This document shows positions 17,298 to 24,947 of a DNA stretch of 64,000 nt, piece by piece (position 1 is the first letter of the stretch; each line of letters starts with the position of its first letter). The stretch comes from CAVQNQ01 sp963714205 (GTDB taxonomy: Bacteria; Acidobacteriota; Terriglobia; Bryobacterales; Bryobacteraceae), in assembly GCA_963714205.1 (NCBI GenBank), contig CAVQNQ010000006.1, forward strand, positions 450,702-514,701, written 5' to 3'. The notes beneath the pieces are model-generated. The model did not search any database. It was not told the origin of the DNA and worked only from the letters and a program-made list of their open reading frames with translations. The position numbers and the translations under genes are program-made.

Positions 17298-18896
17298 TCA
17301 GTGTATGGTTACCGTGCCGGTAGCCAGCATCTTCCTGGCGGCTTCGGCCGGAACCTTCCAGTTTCGATCAAAACGCCCCTCCGCCACCACATGGGCCAGC
17401 GATCCCTCAAAAAGAATGTAGTCGCCGAAGGTGCCCAGCAGGCGGTAGGGGGCGGGCGCGAACGGGTCGCCGCCTCGGTTGGCCTCGTCCGCGCCCGTCC
17501 ACCAGGGCAGCCCGGAGCTGATCAGCGCGTAGTGTTTTCCGGCGGGGGCAATGAACAGCAGGCCGTAATCGGCGGCGCCGCGGTTGAGCTCGAGCGGCAG
17601 GCGCGCGGCCAGGCGGGCGATCTGCGAATTGGTGTCCGCGGATCCGAACAGCACCAGGCTGGCCGAATCGAGATCCTCGGGCGTGACAGCGTTATCCGCT
17701 TTGACCGGCAGCGCCAGCGTCAAGTGCGAGCGCGCTGTGGACCACTCGGCCGCCGATTCTGCCAGCTTGTGGCGGGCTTCGATCTCCTCGGAACCGCGCG
17801 CGGCACCCGTGCCATAGACGTAGATATGGCGCCCCGCGACCGCTTCGGCGATGGGTCCTTCGGCTCCCCGGCGTTTTCCCCCGGGCAGCAGCAGGCCGCT
17901 GCGCCAGGCGCCCGCCGTCCGGTTGAACGAGTAGGGACCGCCGGCTCTCACCCGCAGCGCGGTTCCATCGATGGTCACGGTCGTCAAAGGACGGTCCGGC
18001 GTCACCGTGAAGCCATCCACTTGGCGGGTCTGGACGCTCAGGCGATTGCCCTCCAGGCGCGCATCCGCAGTGGCCAGCTCGCCGGGCAAGCCATCGATGC
18101 GCAACCAGTAGGCGGCGCCGTAACGGTACGCCCGCGCGGCGAGGCGCACGCGCTCGGGGAAGCGCGGACGGCTGAACTGCTCCAGCCAAGCGAACAGTTC
18201 GTGGCCGCGATACGCCATATCCCAGGCATTGTGGCGCACACCGGGGTACTCGATGTAGTCGGCCGCCACCCCCAGGTCGAGCAGGCGCCGCTGCCACAGA
18301 CGCGAGGATTCGACCGGCACCAGCGGGTCCTGATCGCCCTGGAAGAGGCGTATGGGGAGATTGAGGGCGTTGCCCGCCAACTCCTCGAGGCCCGGGAATC
18401 CGGCGGGGCATACCGGCGCCACGGCCGCCCAGGTGTCCGGATGCGTCAGGGCCAGAAAGAGCGCGCCGCCGCCGCCCATCGAAATTCCCGTGAGATAGAC
18501 GCGGTCGCGGTCCACCGGGTAGCGGCGCTCCACATCCGCCAGCATGTCGTAAACGTCCCGCTCGGCGATGCCTTGGAATCCCATGGTGCCGCGGGCCAGA
18601 GGACAGGCTACGATGAGATCCGCTTGCGCCGGGAAATTCCGCAGATCGCCGGCCGCCACGTCGCCGAAGCGGTTGACCACGCCGAAAACCTGTCTGAGAT
18701 TAACGGTGTGATTGCTCTCCTCGGCATGCAGGCTGACGAGCAGCGGATACCTCTTTCCGGCCTCGAAGGCCTTGGGAACGTACACCGCGTAGGGTTGCTC
18801 GGAGCCATCCACATCCGAGTGGAAGGTGAGCACGATTTGCGCGAAGGCCGCGCCCGTAAAAGCCGAAAGTGCCAGCCAGCGTGCCGACCTACACAT
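17298..18896 (-). CDS. Exported alpha/beta hydrolase (PHB-depolymerase/acetylxylan-esterase-like)
   Basis: A 532-residue protein with an N-terminal signal (WLALSAFTGAAFA). Residues about 20-270 form an alpha/beta hydrolase with nucleophile elbow GISMGGGG (Ser139), an aspartate in FQGDQDPLVPVESS and a histidine in GVRHNAWDMAY. The remaining ~260 residues form a second, beta-rich domain that I cannot name. Family members cleave esters or peptides outside the cytoplasm. Its ATG overlaps the 3' end of the DHDPS-like gene by 8 bases, and its stop abuts the decarboxylase start, which fixes it as the middle gene of a three-gene operon. Confidence 0.85.
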   Translation of the reverse strand: MCRSARWLALSAFTGAAFAQIVLTFHSDVDGSEQPYAVYVPKAFEAGKRYPLLVSLHAEESNHTVNLRQVFGVVNRFGDVAAGDLRNFPAQADLIVACPLARGTMGFQGIAERDVYDMLADVERRYPVDRDRVYLTGISMGGGGALFLALTHPDTWAAVAPVCPAGFPGLEELAGNALNLPIRLFQGDQDPLVPVESSRLWQRRLLDLGVAADYIEYPGVRHNAWDMAYRGHELFAWLEQFSRPRFPERVRLAARAYRYGAAYWLRIDGLPGELATADARLEGNRLSVQTRQVDGFTVTPDRPLTTVTIDGTALRVRAGGPYSFNRTAGAWRSGLLLPGGKRRGAEGPIAEAVAGRHIYVYGTGAARGSEEIEARHKLAESAAEWSTARSHLTLALPVKADNAVTPEDLDSASLVLFGSADTNSQIARLAARLPLELNRGAADYGLLFIAPAGKHYALISSGLPWWTGADEANRGGDPFAPAPYRLLGTFGDYILFEGSLAHVVAEGRFDRNWKVPAEAARKMLATGTVTIH

Positions 18897-19818
18897 GGGC
18901 GGCGATTCTCTTCATCCCCGGCAGCCAGGCTCCGAACCACTCCCGGAACTCCTCGAGTCTCTTCTGTTTGGCGGCTGCCAGGGGCACGGAAATCGGCCCG
19001 GTCTTCAGCCCGCGCAGCCCGGTGGCTACCTTGAGCAGGAGCGGCCGCGGAAACTGCTCCACCCAGCCGAGAAACTCCTGAAGCAAGGCATCCAGGCGCG
19101 CAACCGCCTCAAGGTCGGCGGCGTCCATGGCCCGGTCGAGAGCCATCAGCAGTTCGGGAAGCGCGCAACCCGCTTCCGATATAGCTCCGCACGCCGGTTG
19201 AGAGCTGCGCTCACCGGCTCCCTTGCCGAAGCGCGCACGCGTGAGCACCCGGTCGTTGCCCGTCAGGAGGGTGAAGCCTAGCGCAGCCGACGCGGTCTTC
19301 AGGCACGCGAAAACCTCGAGATCGTCGCCGCCCTCTTCGATGCCCGCGTAGAGGCCGGTTTCCAGCAACTCGAGGGCAGTCCGGGTGGCGAGACCGCTAG
19401 TGAACTGGGGGGTATTCGAGAGCAACAGCGGAGTCTCCGCCCCCACCCGCTCGGCGAACTGCGTGTAGAACTCCCGAAGGTCGTCCTGCTCATAGCGGAA
19501 AAAGAAAGGGGGCGGGACCAGCAGAGCGGCCGCGCCGGCATCACGGGCTTCGCGGGCCAAGGCGAGGGAAGCATCCAGGGAAGCGCTTCCCACCCCGACC
19601 AGGACCGGAACCCGGCTCCGCTTCACCGCCAGGTAGACGAGCCGGGAGCGTTCCTGGGCCTCCCGCGCCGGGTATTCGCCGGCTGCCGCGAACAGCACGA
19701 CGCCGTGCACGCCGCCGCCGCACAGGTGGTCCAGAATCTCGAAAACCGCTCCGAAATCGATCTCTTCCCGTCGTCCGCGAGGCGTGACGGCAGCCACGTT
19801 CATTCCACGCATCTCCAT
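18889..19818 (-). CDS. DHDPS/NAL-family (beta/alpha)8 protein lacking the Schiff-base lysine
   Basis: A 309-residue protein of the dihydrodipicolinate synthase/N-acetylneuraminate lyase family. The pyruvate-binding GE motif is kept in AAAGEYPAREAQERSRLV. At the catalytic positions, however, the family Tyr (LYN) is Ser134 in LLLSNTPQ, and the Schiff-base Lys (GIKD/GIKE) is Glu161 in YAGIEEGGDD. Without the lysine the normal class I aldolase reaction should not work, so it may catalyse another reaction or have a binding or regulatory role. It is the first gene of an overlapping operon with a hydrolase and a PLP decarboxylase. In-frame ATGs at 19812 and 19803 are alternative starts. Confidence 0.85.
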   Translation of the reverse strand: MEMRGMNVAAVTPRGRREEIDFGAVFEILDHLCGGGVHGVVLFAAAGEYPAREAQERSRLVYLAVKRSRVPVLVGVGSASLDASLALAREARDAGAAALLVPPPFFFRYEQDDLREFYTQFAERVGAETPLLLSNTPQFTSGLATRTALELLETGLYAGIEEGGDDLEVFACLKTASAALGFTLLTGNDRVLTRARFGKGAGERSSQPACGAISEAGCALPELLMALDRAMDAADLEAVARLDALLQEFLGWVEQFPRPLLLKVATGLRGLKTGPISVPLAAAKQKRLEEFREWFGAWLPGMKRIAAHV

Positions 19819-19949
19819 GATGGACGGGGCGGTGCTTCCTGCGCTTCACTCTAGCACAGCCGATGCCCATCGGCGGTGCCCCCCGCGCAGTACCGCTATG
19901 GTACTTTCAGTACTACGGAAAACCGATCTCCTGGTGTGAAATAGTACTG

Positions 19950-20117
19950 ATGAATCTCGCTCGAGCGCTCGGATTCGGTTCGACCTTCTACCTCGCGCTA
20001 TGCGCGCTACTGATTTGGACTCACCGCCGCCACCGCAAGGCACGCAAATACCGCCAAGCCGTGGCGGACGCGCTCATGGTGCAAGATGAACCGGGGCGTC
20101 CATACCTGGTGTGCTGA
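19950..20117 (+). CDS. Possible small membrane protein
   Basis: A possible 55-residue protein: a short N-terminus, one hydrophobic helix (GSTFYLALCALLIW), then a very basic stretch (THRRHRKARKYRQ). The frame is also open upstream to 19863. There is no strong ribosome-binding site, and a DUF2934-like frame runs on the opposite strand over its end, so at most one of the two is expressed. It may not be a gene. Confidence 0.25.
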   Translation: MNLARALGFGSTFYLALCALLIWTHRRHRKARKYRQAVADALMVQDEPGRPYLVC

Positions 20118-20286
20118 CGGCGGTCTCGCGCCGCTCCCGCCGGGCCAGCAACTCCCGTTCCGCCCGCAGCCAGTCCTCGTGGTCCGAGCCGTGCGGCCGC
20201 CCGCGTGCTTCCCAATGGAAATAAGCTAATTCCGCGATCTCCCGGTGTGTCGGTGCGCTGGCAACCCGGCCGGGATCTCTGCGCGG
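20074..20286 (-). pseudogene. DUF2934-like fragment without a usable start codon
   Basis: The minus-strand frame between a TAG at 20287-20289 and a TGA at 20074-20076 encodes IAELAYFHWEARGRPHGSD followed by HEDWLRAERELL, a good match to the DUF2934 pattern (AYxxWExxGxPxGxxxxDWxxAExxL). There is no ATG, GTG or TTG before the conserved block, so the gene is probably frameshifted or truncated at its 5' end. DUF2934 proteins are short and of unknown function. A probable intact homologue lies at 33400-33591. Confidence 0.5.
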
Positions 20287-20289
20287 CTA

Positions 20290-20571
20290 TCCGGAAACCG
20301 TGGATCGCGGCGGGCGTGCCGGTTGTGGTTCCATCCGCAGAAGTGAGGCATTGTTCCCGAATCACAATATAGCGCAGAGAGGGCTGCGGCTTGAGAATCC
20401 GAATTGAGGAAGAGTACTGGAACGCGTGAGTGTTTCCACGCACCCGGCAGACTTCTTGACGATTTGTCCCGCTCTGGCCAGTTCGGAGTGTCAGCGAACG
20501 CTGGCGTCCCGGCAAGGTTCGCCGGTGCGCAACATTTACGTAAAGCCGCTCGATTGAACGGTGCAACCGGT
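20290..20571. other. Intergenic region upstream of the aldo/keto reductase
   Basis: About 280 bases with no coding feature that I trust. A long minus-strand frame (20021-20668) runs over it, but its arginine/threonine-rich text has no family resemblance. The right edge carries the -10-like TATAAT listed separately. Confidence 0.4.
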
Positions 20572-20577
20572 TATAAT
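20572..20577 (+). promoter_or_regulatory. TATAAT -10 element upstream of aldo/keto reductase
   Basis: A perfect TATAAT lies 24 bases before the ATG at 20602. No good -35 is found at 16-18 bases; TCGATT at spacing 16 is the nearest. It probably directs transcription of the aldo/keto reductase, with a leader of roughly 15-20 bases. Confidence 0.45.
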
Positions 20578-20601
20578 CGACCCTGGAGTCCGAAATTCGC
20601 C

Positions 20602-21813
20602 ATGAAACCATCTTCTCGCCGCACGTTTCTCGCCACCGGTCTGGCGCTTCCCGCCGCCGGGCTGGCAAACGCCCAACAGGCCAAGTCTCAGGCGCCCCAG
20701 GAGGTCAAGTTCACTTACCGAACGCTCGGTAAGACCGGTCTCAAGGTGACCTCGCTTTCCTTCGGATGCATGACCACTTCCGACGGCAGCGTCGTCGAAC
20801 GCGCGGCCGATATGGGCATTCTCCACTTCGATACCGCGCGCAGCTACCAGGCCGGCAACAACGAGCGCATGGTGGGCGCGGCCTTGAAGGGCAAGCGGCA
20901 GCGGGTGGTCTTGTCGAGCAAGACGGAGGGCAAAACCAAGGCGGAGGCTTTGGCCCAACTCGATACCAGCCTGCGGGAGCTGGCGACCGATCATCTGGAC
21001 ATCTGGTATCTCCATCAGAAGAACGTTCCGGCCGACGTGACCGACGATCTGCTGGAGGCTCAGCGCATCGCCAAGCAGGCGGGCAAAATCCGCTTCGCCG
21101 GCATCAGCACGCATTACAACATGGATAAGATGCTGCCTTACATCACCAAGCTGGGGCAGACCGATGTGATCCTGACCACCTACAACTTCGCGATGCAGTC
21201 GGTGGACCAGGACGCCGGCAAGAACGGCCAGGCGCCGAAATCGGACATGACCGGCGCCATCCATGCGGCCCGGCAGGCCGGCGTGGGAATCGTGGTAATG
21301 AAGGTGCTGGCCGGCGGCATTTCGAGGGTGGGCCGCGGCGACCGCCTCTATGGCGCGGATCAGGGGACCCTTTCCAAACAGCTCAGCCAGCCGGGCGGGC
21401 CGGTGGCCGCCATCCGGTGGGCTCTCCGGAACGAGTCGGTGGACACCGCTATCGTCTGCATGAGCGATAACGATCAGCTCGATGAGAACTTGCAGGCCAT
21501 GGCTCAGCCGTATTCCCCCGCCGACGCCAAGCTGCTGGCCCAGCAAATGGCTTACATCGGGCCGCGCTATTGCCGCATGTGCGGCTCCTGCGGCGGCGTC
21601 TGCGACAAGGGCGTGCCGGTTGCCGACGTGCTACGCATCCTGACGTACGCCGAAGGCTACGGCCAGTTCGCCCTGGCCCGCGAGCGGTTCCTGGAGTTGC
21701 CCGAGCACGCGCGCGCCATCCGCTGCGAGGATTGTGCCACCTGCTCGGTCGATTGCCCCCACGGCGTGCACGTTCGCGAGCGGGTTGGCCGCGCTCAAGA
21801 AATGCTGGCGTAG
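20602..21813 (+). CDS. Tat-exported aldo/keto reductase with C-terminal 4Fe-4S-type cysteine cluster
   Basis: A 403-residue protein. A twin-arginine signal (SSRRTFLATGLALPAAGLA) comes first, then an aldo/keto reductase barrel (residues about 40-310: RTLGKTGLKVTSLSFGCM, FDTARSYQAGNNERMVG with the catalytic Tyr, SSKTEG with the Lys). The C-terminal ~90 residues carry two cysteine groups, CRMCGSCGGVCDKG and CEDCATCSVDCPHGV, as in the 4Fe-4S-containing AKR subgroup. The Tat signal fits export of a cofactor-loaded redox enzyme. The ATG at 20602 is chosen because the signal peptide starts there; the frame is open for 66 codons upstream. A methyltransferase and a thioesterase follow on the same strand. 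Confidence 0.88.
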   Translation: MKPSSRRTFLATGLALPAAGLANAQQAKSQAPQEVKFTYRTLGKTGLKVTSLSFGCMTTSDGSVVERAADMGILHFDTARSYQAGNNERMVGAALKGKRQRVVLSSKTEGKTKAEALAQLDTSLRELATDHLDIWYLHQKNVPADVTDDLLEAQRIAKQAGKIRFAGISTHYNMDKMLPYITKLGQTDVILTTYNFAMQSVDQDAGKNGQAPKSDMTGAIHAARQAGVGIVVMKVLAGGISRVGRGDRLYGADQGTLSKQLSQPGGPVAAIRWALRNESVDTAIVCMSDNDQLDENLQAMAQPYSPADAKLLAQQMAYIGPRYCRMCGSCGGVCDKGVPVADVLRILTYAEGYGQFALARERFLELPEHARAIRCEDCATCSVDCPHGVHVRERVGRAQEMLA

Positions 21814-21909
21814 GCCGGCGGTACTACCGCTTGCGCCACAACCGCGCGTGGCCGGAACGGGCCATTTCGTCTTTTCCCGCCGCGCGCTACACTCCAGGTA
21901 ATAGATGCC

Positions 21910-22470
21910 ATGACTCGCCGCTTCTTCTTCATCGCCGCCGTGGTGTTGACCGCCTTCGCCCAAAAGCCGTCGCTGCGCGCCCCCGATGTCCGCTACGAGC
22001 CCTCCACGCCCGAGCAGATTCTCGCCATGCTCCAACTCGCCGGCGTCACTCGGCATGACATCGTCTATGACCTTGGCTGCAACGACGGACGCCTCATCAT
22101 CATCGCCGCCCAGAAGTTCGGCGCCCGCGGCGTGGGCATCGACATCGACCCCCAGCGCATCCAGGAATCGATTGCCAATGCCCGACAGGCCGGCGTCGAA
22201 CGCCTGGTGACCTTCCGCAACGAAGACCTTTTCACGGCCGATATCCACAAAGCCACGGTTGTGACTCTCTATCTGTGGCCCTGGATCAATCTGAAGCTGC
22301 GCGCCAAGCTGTGGAAGGGACTCAAGCCCGGCACGCGCGTGGTCTCGCATTATCACGATATGGGCCAGTGGCTTCCCGAGAAACAGATCGTCGTCGAAGG
22401 CCACAAGATTTTCCTGTGGATCATCCCGGCCATGCCGCCGGTTGTGACAGACACGCCCGAGTGGCGCTAA
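21910..22470 (+). CDS. Exported class I SAM-dependent methyltransferase-like protein
   Basis: A 186-residue Rossmann methyltransferase with motif I VYDLGCNDGRLIIIAA and an acidic motif II (GVGIDIDPQRIQES). Motif IV is degenerate. The first ~18 residues (MTRRFFFIAAVVLTAFAQ) are a signal peptide, which is unusual for a SAM-dependent enzyme because SAM is cytoplasmic, although this exported subgroup recurs in several phyla. A TACACT box 11 bases upstream of the ATG may be a -10. It is followed after 12 bases by the thioesterase gene. Confidence 0.78.
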   Translation: MTRRFFFIAAVVLTAFAQKPSLRAPDVRYEPSTPEQILAMLQLAGVTRHDIVYDLGCNDGRLIIIAAQKFGARGVGIDIDPQRIQESIANARQAGVERLVTFRNEDLFTADIHKATVVTLYLWPWINLKLRAKLWKGLKPGTRVVSHYHDMGQWLPEKQIVVEGHKIFLWIIPAMPPVVTDTPEWR

Positions 22471-22482
22471 TCTCGTCTATTC

Positions 22483-22932
22483 ATGAGCGATTGCCATCCT
22501 TTGCTCGAGGGTTTTCCCATCGTGACCGCCATTCCGCTGCTGTGGGGCGACGAAGACGCCTTCGGCCACGTCAATAATGTGACTTACCTGCGCTGGTGCG
22601 AGAGCGTGCGAGTCGAGTATCTTTGCCGAATCGGCCTATTCCCGTCGCTGCCGCCCTCCGGCACGGGCCCCATCCTGGCCAGCATGAAATGCGATTACAA
22701 GTGGCCGCTCACCTTTCCGGACACGGTCGAGGTGGGCGCGCGCGTCACCCGCATCGGCACGAGCAGTTTCCGCATGGATCACCGCATCGTGAGCCGGAAA
22801 CTGGGCCGCCTGGCGGCCGAGGCGGAATCGGTCCTGGTAGTGCTCGATTACAGCGCAGGCAGATCCGTACCCGTGCCGGAGGAGACGCGGAGAAAAATCG
22901 CAGCCCTGGAAGGCCACCCGGTCGAAAGCTGA
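22483..22932 (+). CDS. Acyl-CoA thioesterase, 4HBT/YbgC-type hotdog
   Basis: A 149-residue single hotdog-fold protein. LLWGDEDAFGHVNNVTYLRWCE is the 4-hydroxybenzoyl-CoA thioesterase signature (quoted in part: the catalytic Asp in GDEDAFGHVNN). Later ILASMKCDYKWPLTFPDTVE and SVLVVLDY complete the fold. It hydrolyses an acyl-CoA thioester; the substrate is not defined. It lies 12 bases behind the methyltransferase and converges with the CsgG-like gene. Confidence 0.88.
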   Translation: MSDCHPLLEGFPIVTAIPLLWGDEDAFGHVNNVTYLRWCESVRVEYLCRIGLFPSLPPSGTGPILASMKCDYKWPLTFPDTVEVGARVTRIGTSSFRMDHRIVSRKLGRLAAEAESVLVVLDYSAGRSVPVPEETRRKIAALEGHPVES

Positions 22933-22978
22933 GAGCGGACGGCCTTCCGGGCCCTGGGATCCCGGCGAACCGGTGGGC

Positions 22979-23962
22979 CTACTTGTTCGTTACGGTATCT
23001 TTCACCTGGGGCTGGCCGGAGCCGGAGAACTGGCCGGTGGCGGAATCTGCGTCCACCTGCGTGATCTTGACGGTGCCTACGGGGCTCTCGATGCTGCGCA
23101 GCACTTTGCCGGTGGCGGGGTCTTTCACTTCCCTTACCTTGCGCGTGATGCTCAGCGTATCGCCCACGTTGACGCCATTGCGCGAACCGACGTTAATGAT
23201 CACGGTGCCATCCGGCTCGGCATCGGCTACCATCCCGTTGATCACGACGGCCACCGTGGGCATGCTGGTCGCCTTGGCATCCAACTGCGCACCGAGGTCG
23301 TTGACCGCCTTGGTGGTGGCCTCCCCGATAATGGTCGCGCCGAAGTTGCTGGACTTCATGTCGATCCCGCCGCCGGCCTCCGGTCCGACGGTGCTTCCGC
23401 CGGCTCCGATCAGGCTGGCGCCCTTGCGCGTCGATTCGCCTTTGGCCGTACAGGAGGCCAGAATCTCCGCGGTGCTGGTATCGATCATGCGCGCGGTAAT
23501 CTGCACCACCGCGTTGGCCTCCGACTTCTTCACTCCGCCGAGTCCGAAGCGCCCGGTGACGTTACCCAGCGCGCCGCCGCCCACGCCGACGCTCTTATCA
23601 TCGCGGCCGAACTGCGTGATGCTGCCGATGATAATCGCCTGCACGCCCAACACCTTGGCGATCGCGGCGGCCGAGTTCGGATCGGCACGGTCGCTGTTGG
23701 AGAAATTCTGCTCGGCCAGGACTTTATCCAGCTCCTTGCGCTCGATCACCGAATATTGGCCGTCGTTGACCAGTTTGTCCACCAGCAGATCGGCGATCCC
23801 TTTGCCAATATCCTGGTTGGTGCCGAAAATCTGTTGCACATAACTCGTTACGGTTCCGTAATCGAAGTTCATCACGGCGACGCGTTTCTTGGGCTGCTGA
23901 GCGGATGCTCCCGCAGCCAACAGGACCAAGGTCAGGCAGGATGAGAAGATTCGGCGAAGCAT
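22979..23962 (-). CDS. CsgG-family exported protein with additional C-terminal domain
   Basis: About 327 residues from the ATG at 23962 (GGAG before it; an upstream ATG at 23974 is possible). A signal peptide (IFSSCLTLVLLAAGASA) is followed by the CsgG/TolB_N-like fold: KKRVAVMNFDYGTVTSYV, IGKGIADLLVDKLVNDGQYSVIERKELDKVL (quoted in part) and a glycine-rich strand-forming middle. The last ~110 residues (VAVVINGMVADAEPDG, VNVGDTLSITRKVREV) resemble the FlgT-C/CsgG-associated domain that binds surfaces in the periplasm. There is no lipobox cysteine at the cleavage site, unlike CsgG itself, and no curli genes nearby, so a secretion pore is not assured. Confidence 0.8.
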   Translation of the reverse strand: MLRRIFSSCLTLVLLAAGASAQQPKKRVAVMNFDYGTVTSYVQQIFGTNQDIGKGIADLLVDKLVNDGQYSVIERKELDKVLAEQNFSNSDRADPNSAAAIAKVLGVQAIIIGSITQFGRDDKSVGVGGGALGNVTGRFGLGGVKKSEANAVVQITARMIDTSTAEILASCTAKGESTRKGASLIGAGGSTVGPEAGGGIDMKSSNFGATIIGEATTKAVNDLGAQLDAKATSMPTVAVVINGMVADAEPDGTVIINVGSRNGVNVGDTLSITRKVREVKDPATGKVLRSIESPVGTVKITQVDADSATGQFSGSGQPQVKDTVTNK

Positions 23963-24130
23963 CTGGATCTCCATGTGAATAATGATCGGGATAAGAGGGT
24001 GCGTTTGTCAACCGTTTTGGTACCGGAAATTGGCTGGAAATCGCCCGCCGCAATGCGGCCCCGCAATCGTGCCGCGGGGCTCGCTTGGGCGCCGCTGGCG
24101 GAACCGCCCGACGCCGCCCGGCGATCCTGC

Positions 24131-24136
24131 TATAAT
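24131..24136 (+). promoter_or_regulatory. TATAAT -10 element upstream of yceD
   Basis: A perfect TATAAT lies 36 bases before the yceD ATG in otherwise GC-rich sequence. No convincing -35 is visible. It is the likely start of the yceD-rpmF-plsX-dsbD transcript. Confidence 0.5.
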
Positions 24137-24171
24137 GAAAATCGTTCCGCCCGGCCATTCAGGATACCTTT

Positions 24172-24696
24172 ATGTTCCTTAGTGTCAAAGAGATGGAACT
24201 GCGGAAGGTTCGCTTCGAGGAGACCTTCCCGCCGGGACGGATCGATTTTTCGGGCGAGGACGTGGAGCAGAACTCCCCTTTGCGCGCGGCCGGCACGGCT
24301 GAGCTGGTGGCGCATTCAGATGGGGAGATGCGGGTCCGCGGGAAATATTGCGTGGAGTTGCGTGCCCGGTGCGACCGGTGCTTGGGCGACGCCCTCTTTC
24401 CGCTGGATGGCAGCTTCGATTTGTATTACCGTCCGGTCTCGGCGATTGCGCGAGAGGAAGAAGTGGAGATCCACGAGGGCGATACCGAGATAGGCTTTTA
24501 CCAAGGCGGCGGCCTGGAACTGGAGGATGTTCTTCGGGAGCAGGTGCTGCTGGCCTTGCCCATGCAACGGGTTTGCAGCGTGGTTTGCAAGGGAATATGT
24601 CCGGTTTGCGGGGGAAACAGGAACGAGACCGCGTGCGATTGCAGGGCCGCGAGCGCTGGCGACCGGTGGGAACCGCTCCGCAAACTGGATTTCTGA
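24172..24696 (+). CDS. yceD: YceD/DUF177 protein (23S rRNA accumulation factor)
   Basis: A 174-residue DUF177 protein. The family aids accumulation of large-subunit rRNA and is almost always next to rpmF. Typical features are VRGKYCVELRARCDRCLG, where the CxxC binds in the core, and the cysteine-rich C-terminal segment VCKGICPVCGGNRNETACDC, usual in non-proteobacterial members. The start ATG follows AGGA at seven bases. Gene order yceD-rpmF-plsX, all on the same strand, supports the call. Confidence 0.9.
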   Translation: MFLSVKEMELRKVRFEETFPPGRIDFSGEDVEQNSPLRAAGTAELVAHSDGEMRVRGKYCVELRARCDRCLGDALFPLDGSFDLYYRPVSAIAREEEVEIHEGDTEIGFYQGGGLELEDVLREQVLLALPMQRVCSVVCKGICPVCGGNRNETACDCRAASAGDRWEPLRKLDF

Positions 24697-24749
24697 GTCA
24701 TTCCGATATTGACACCGCACATGCGGATGAGATTTGCTGAGGTTGAGAT

Positions 24750-24932
24750 ATGCCGAATCCGAAACGCAGACACTCCCAGAGGCGTACGAGCACCCGCCGC
24801 GCGCACGACGCGTTGAAGGCGCCGGGCTTTTCCGAGTGCCCCAATTGCCACGAGCCCAAGCTGCCCCACCGCGTATGCCCGCACTGCGGCCAGTACAAGG
24901 GCCGCGAAGTGGTCGAGGTAGCGCAGGAGTAA
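24750..24932 (+). CDS. rpmF: 50S ribosomal protein L32
   Basis: A 60-residue protein starting MPNPKRRHSQRRTSTRRAHD, the classic L32 N-terminus. It then has two CxxC pairs (CPNCHE, CPHCGQYKG) that bind zinc, so this is the zinc-containing form. It lies between yceD and plsX, 15 bases ahead of plsX. Confidence 0.97.
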   Translation: MPNPKRRHSQRRTSTRRAHDALKAPGFSECPNCHEPKLPHRVCPHCGQYKGREVVEVAQE

Positions 24933-24947
24933 GGCCGGCGGCCAGAC

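Noticed and set aside
17295..19034. 579-codon plus-strand open frame
   Set aside because: Shadow of the hydrolase gene; composition is rich in Arg, Gln and Gly without motifs.
20021..20668. Minus-strand open frame of 215 codons
   Set aside because: It overlaps a DUF2934-like frame and the start of the aldo/keto reductase, and has no domain resemblance.
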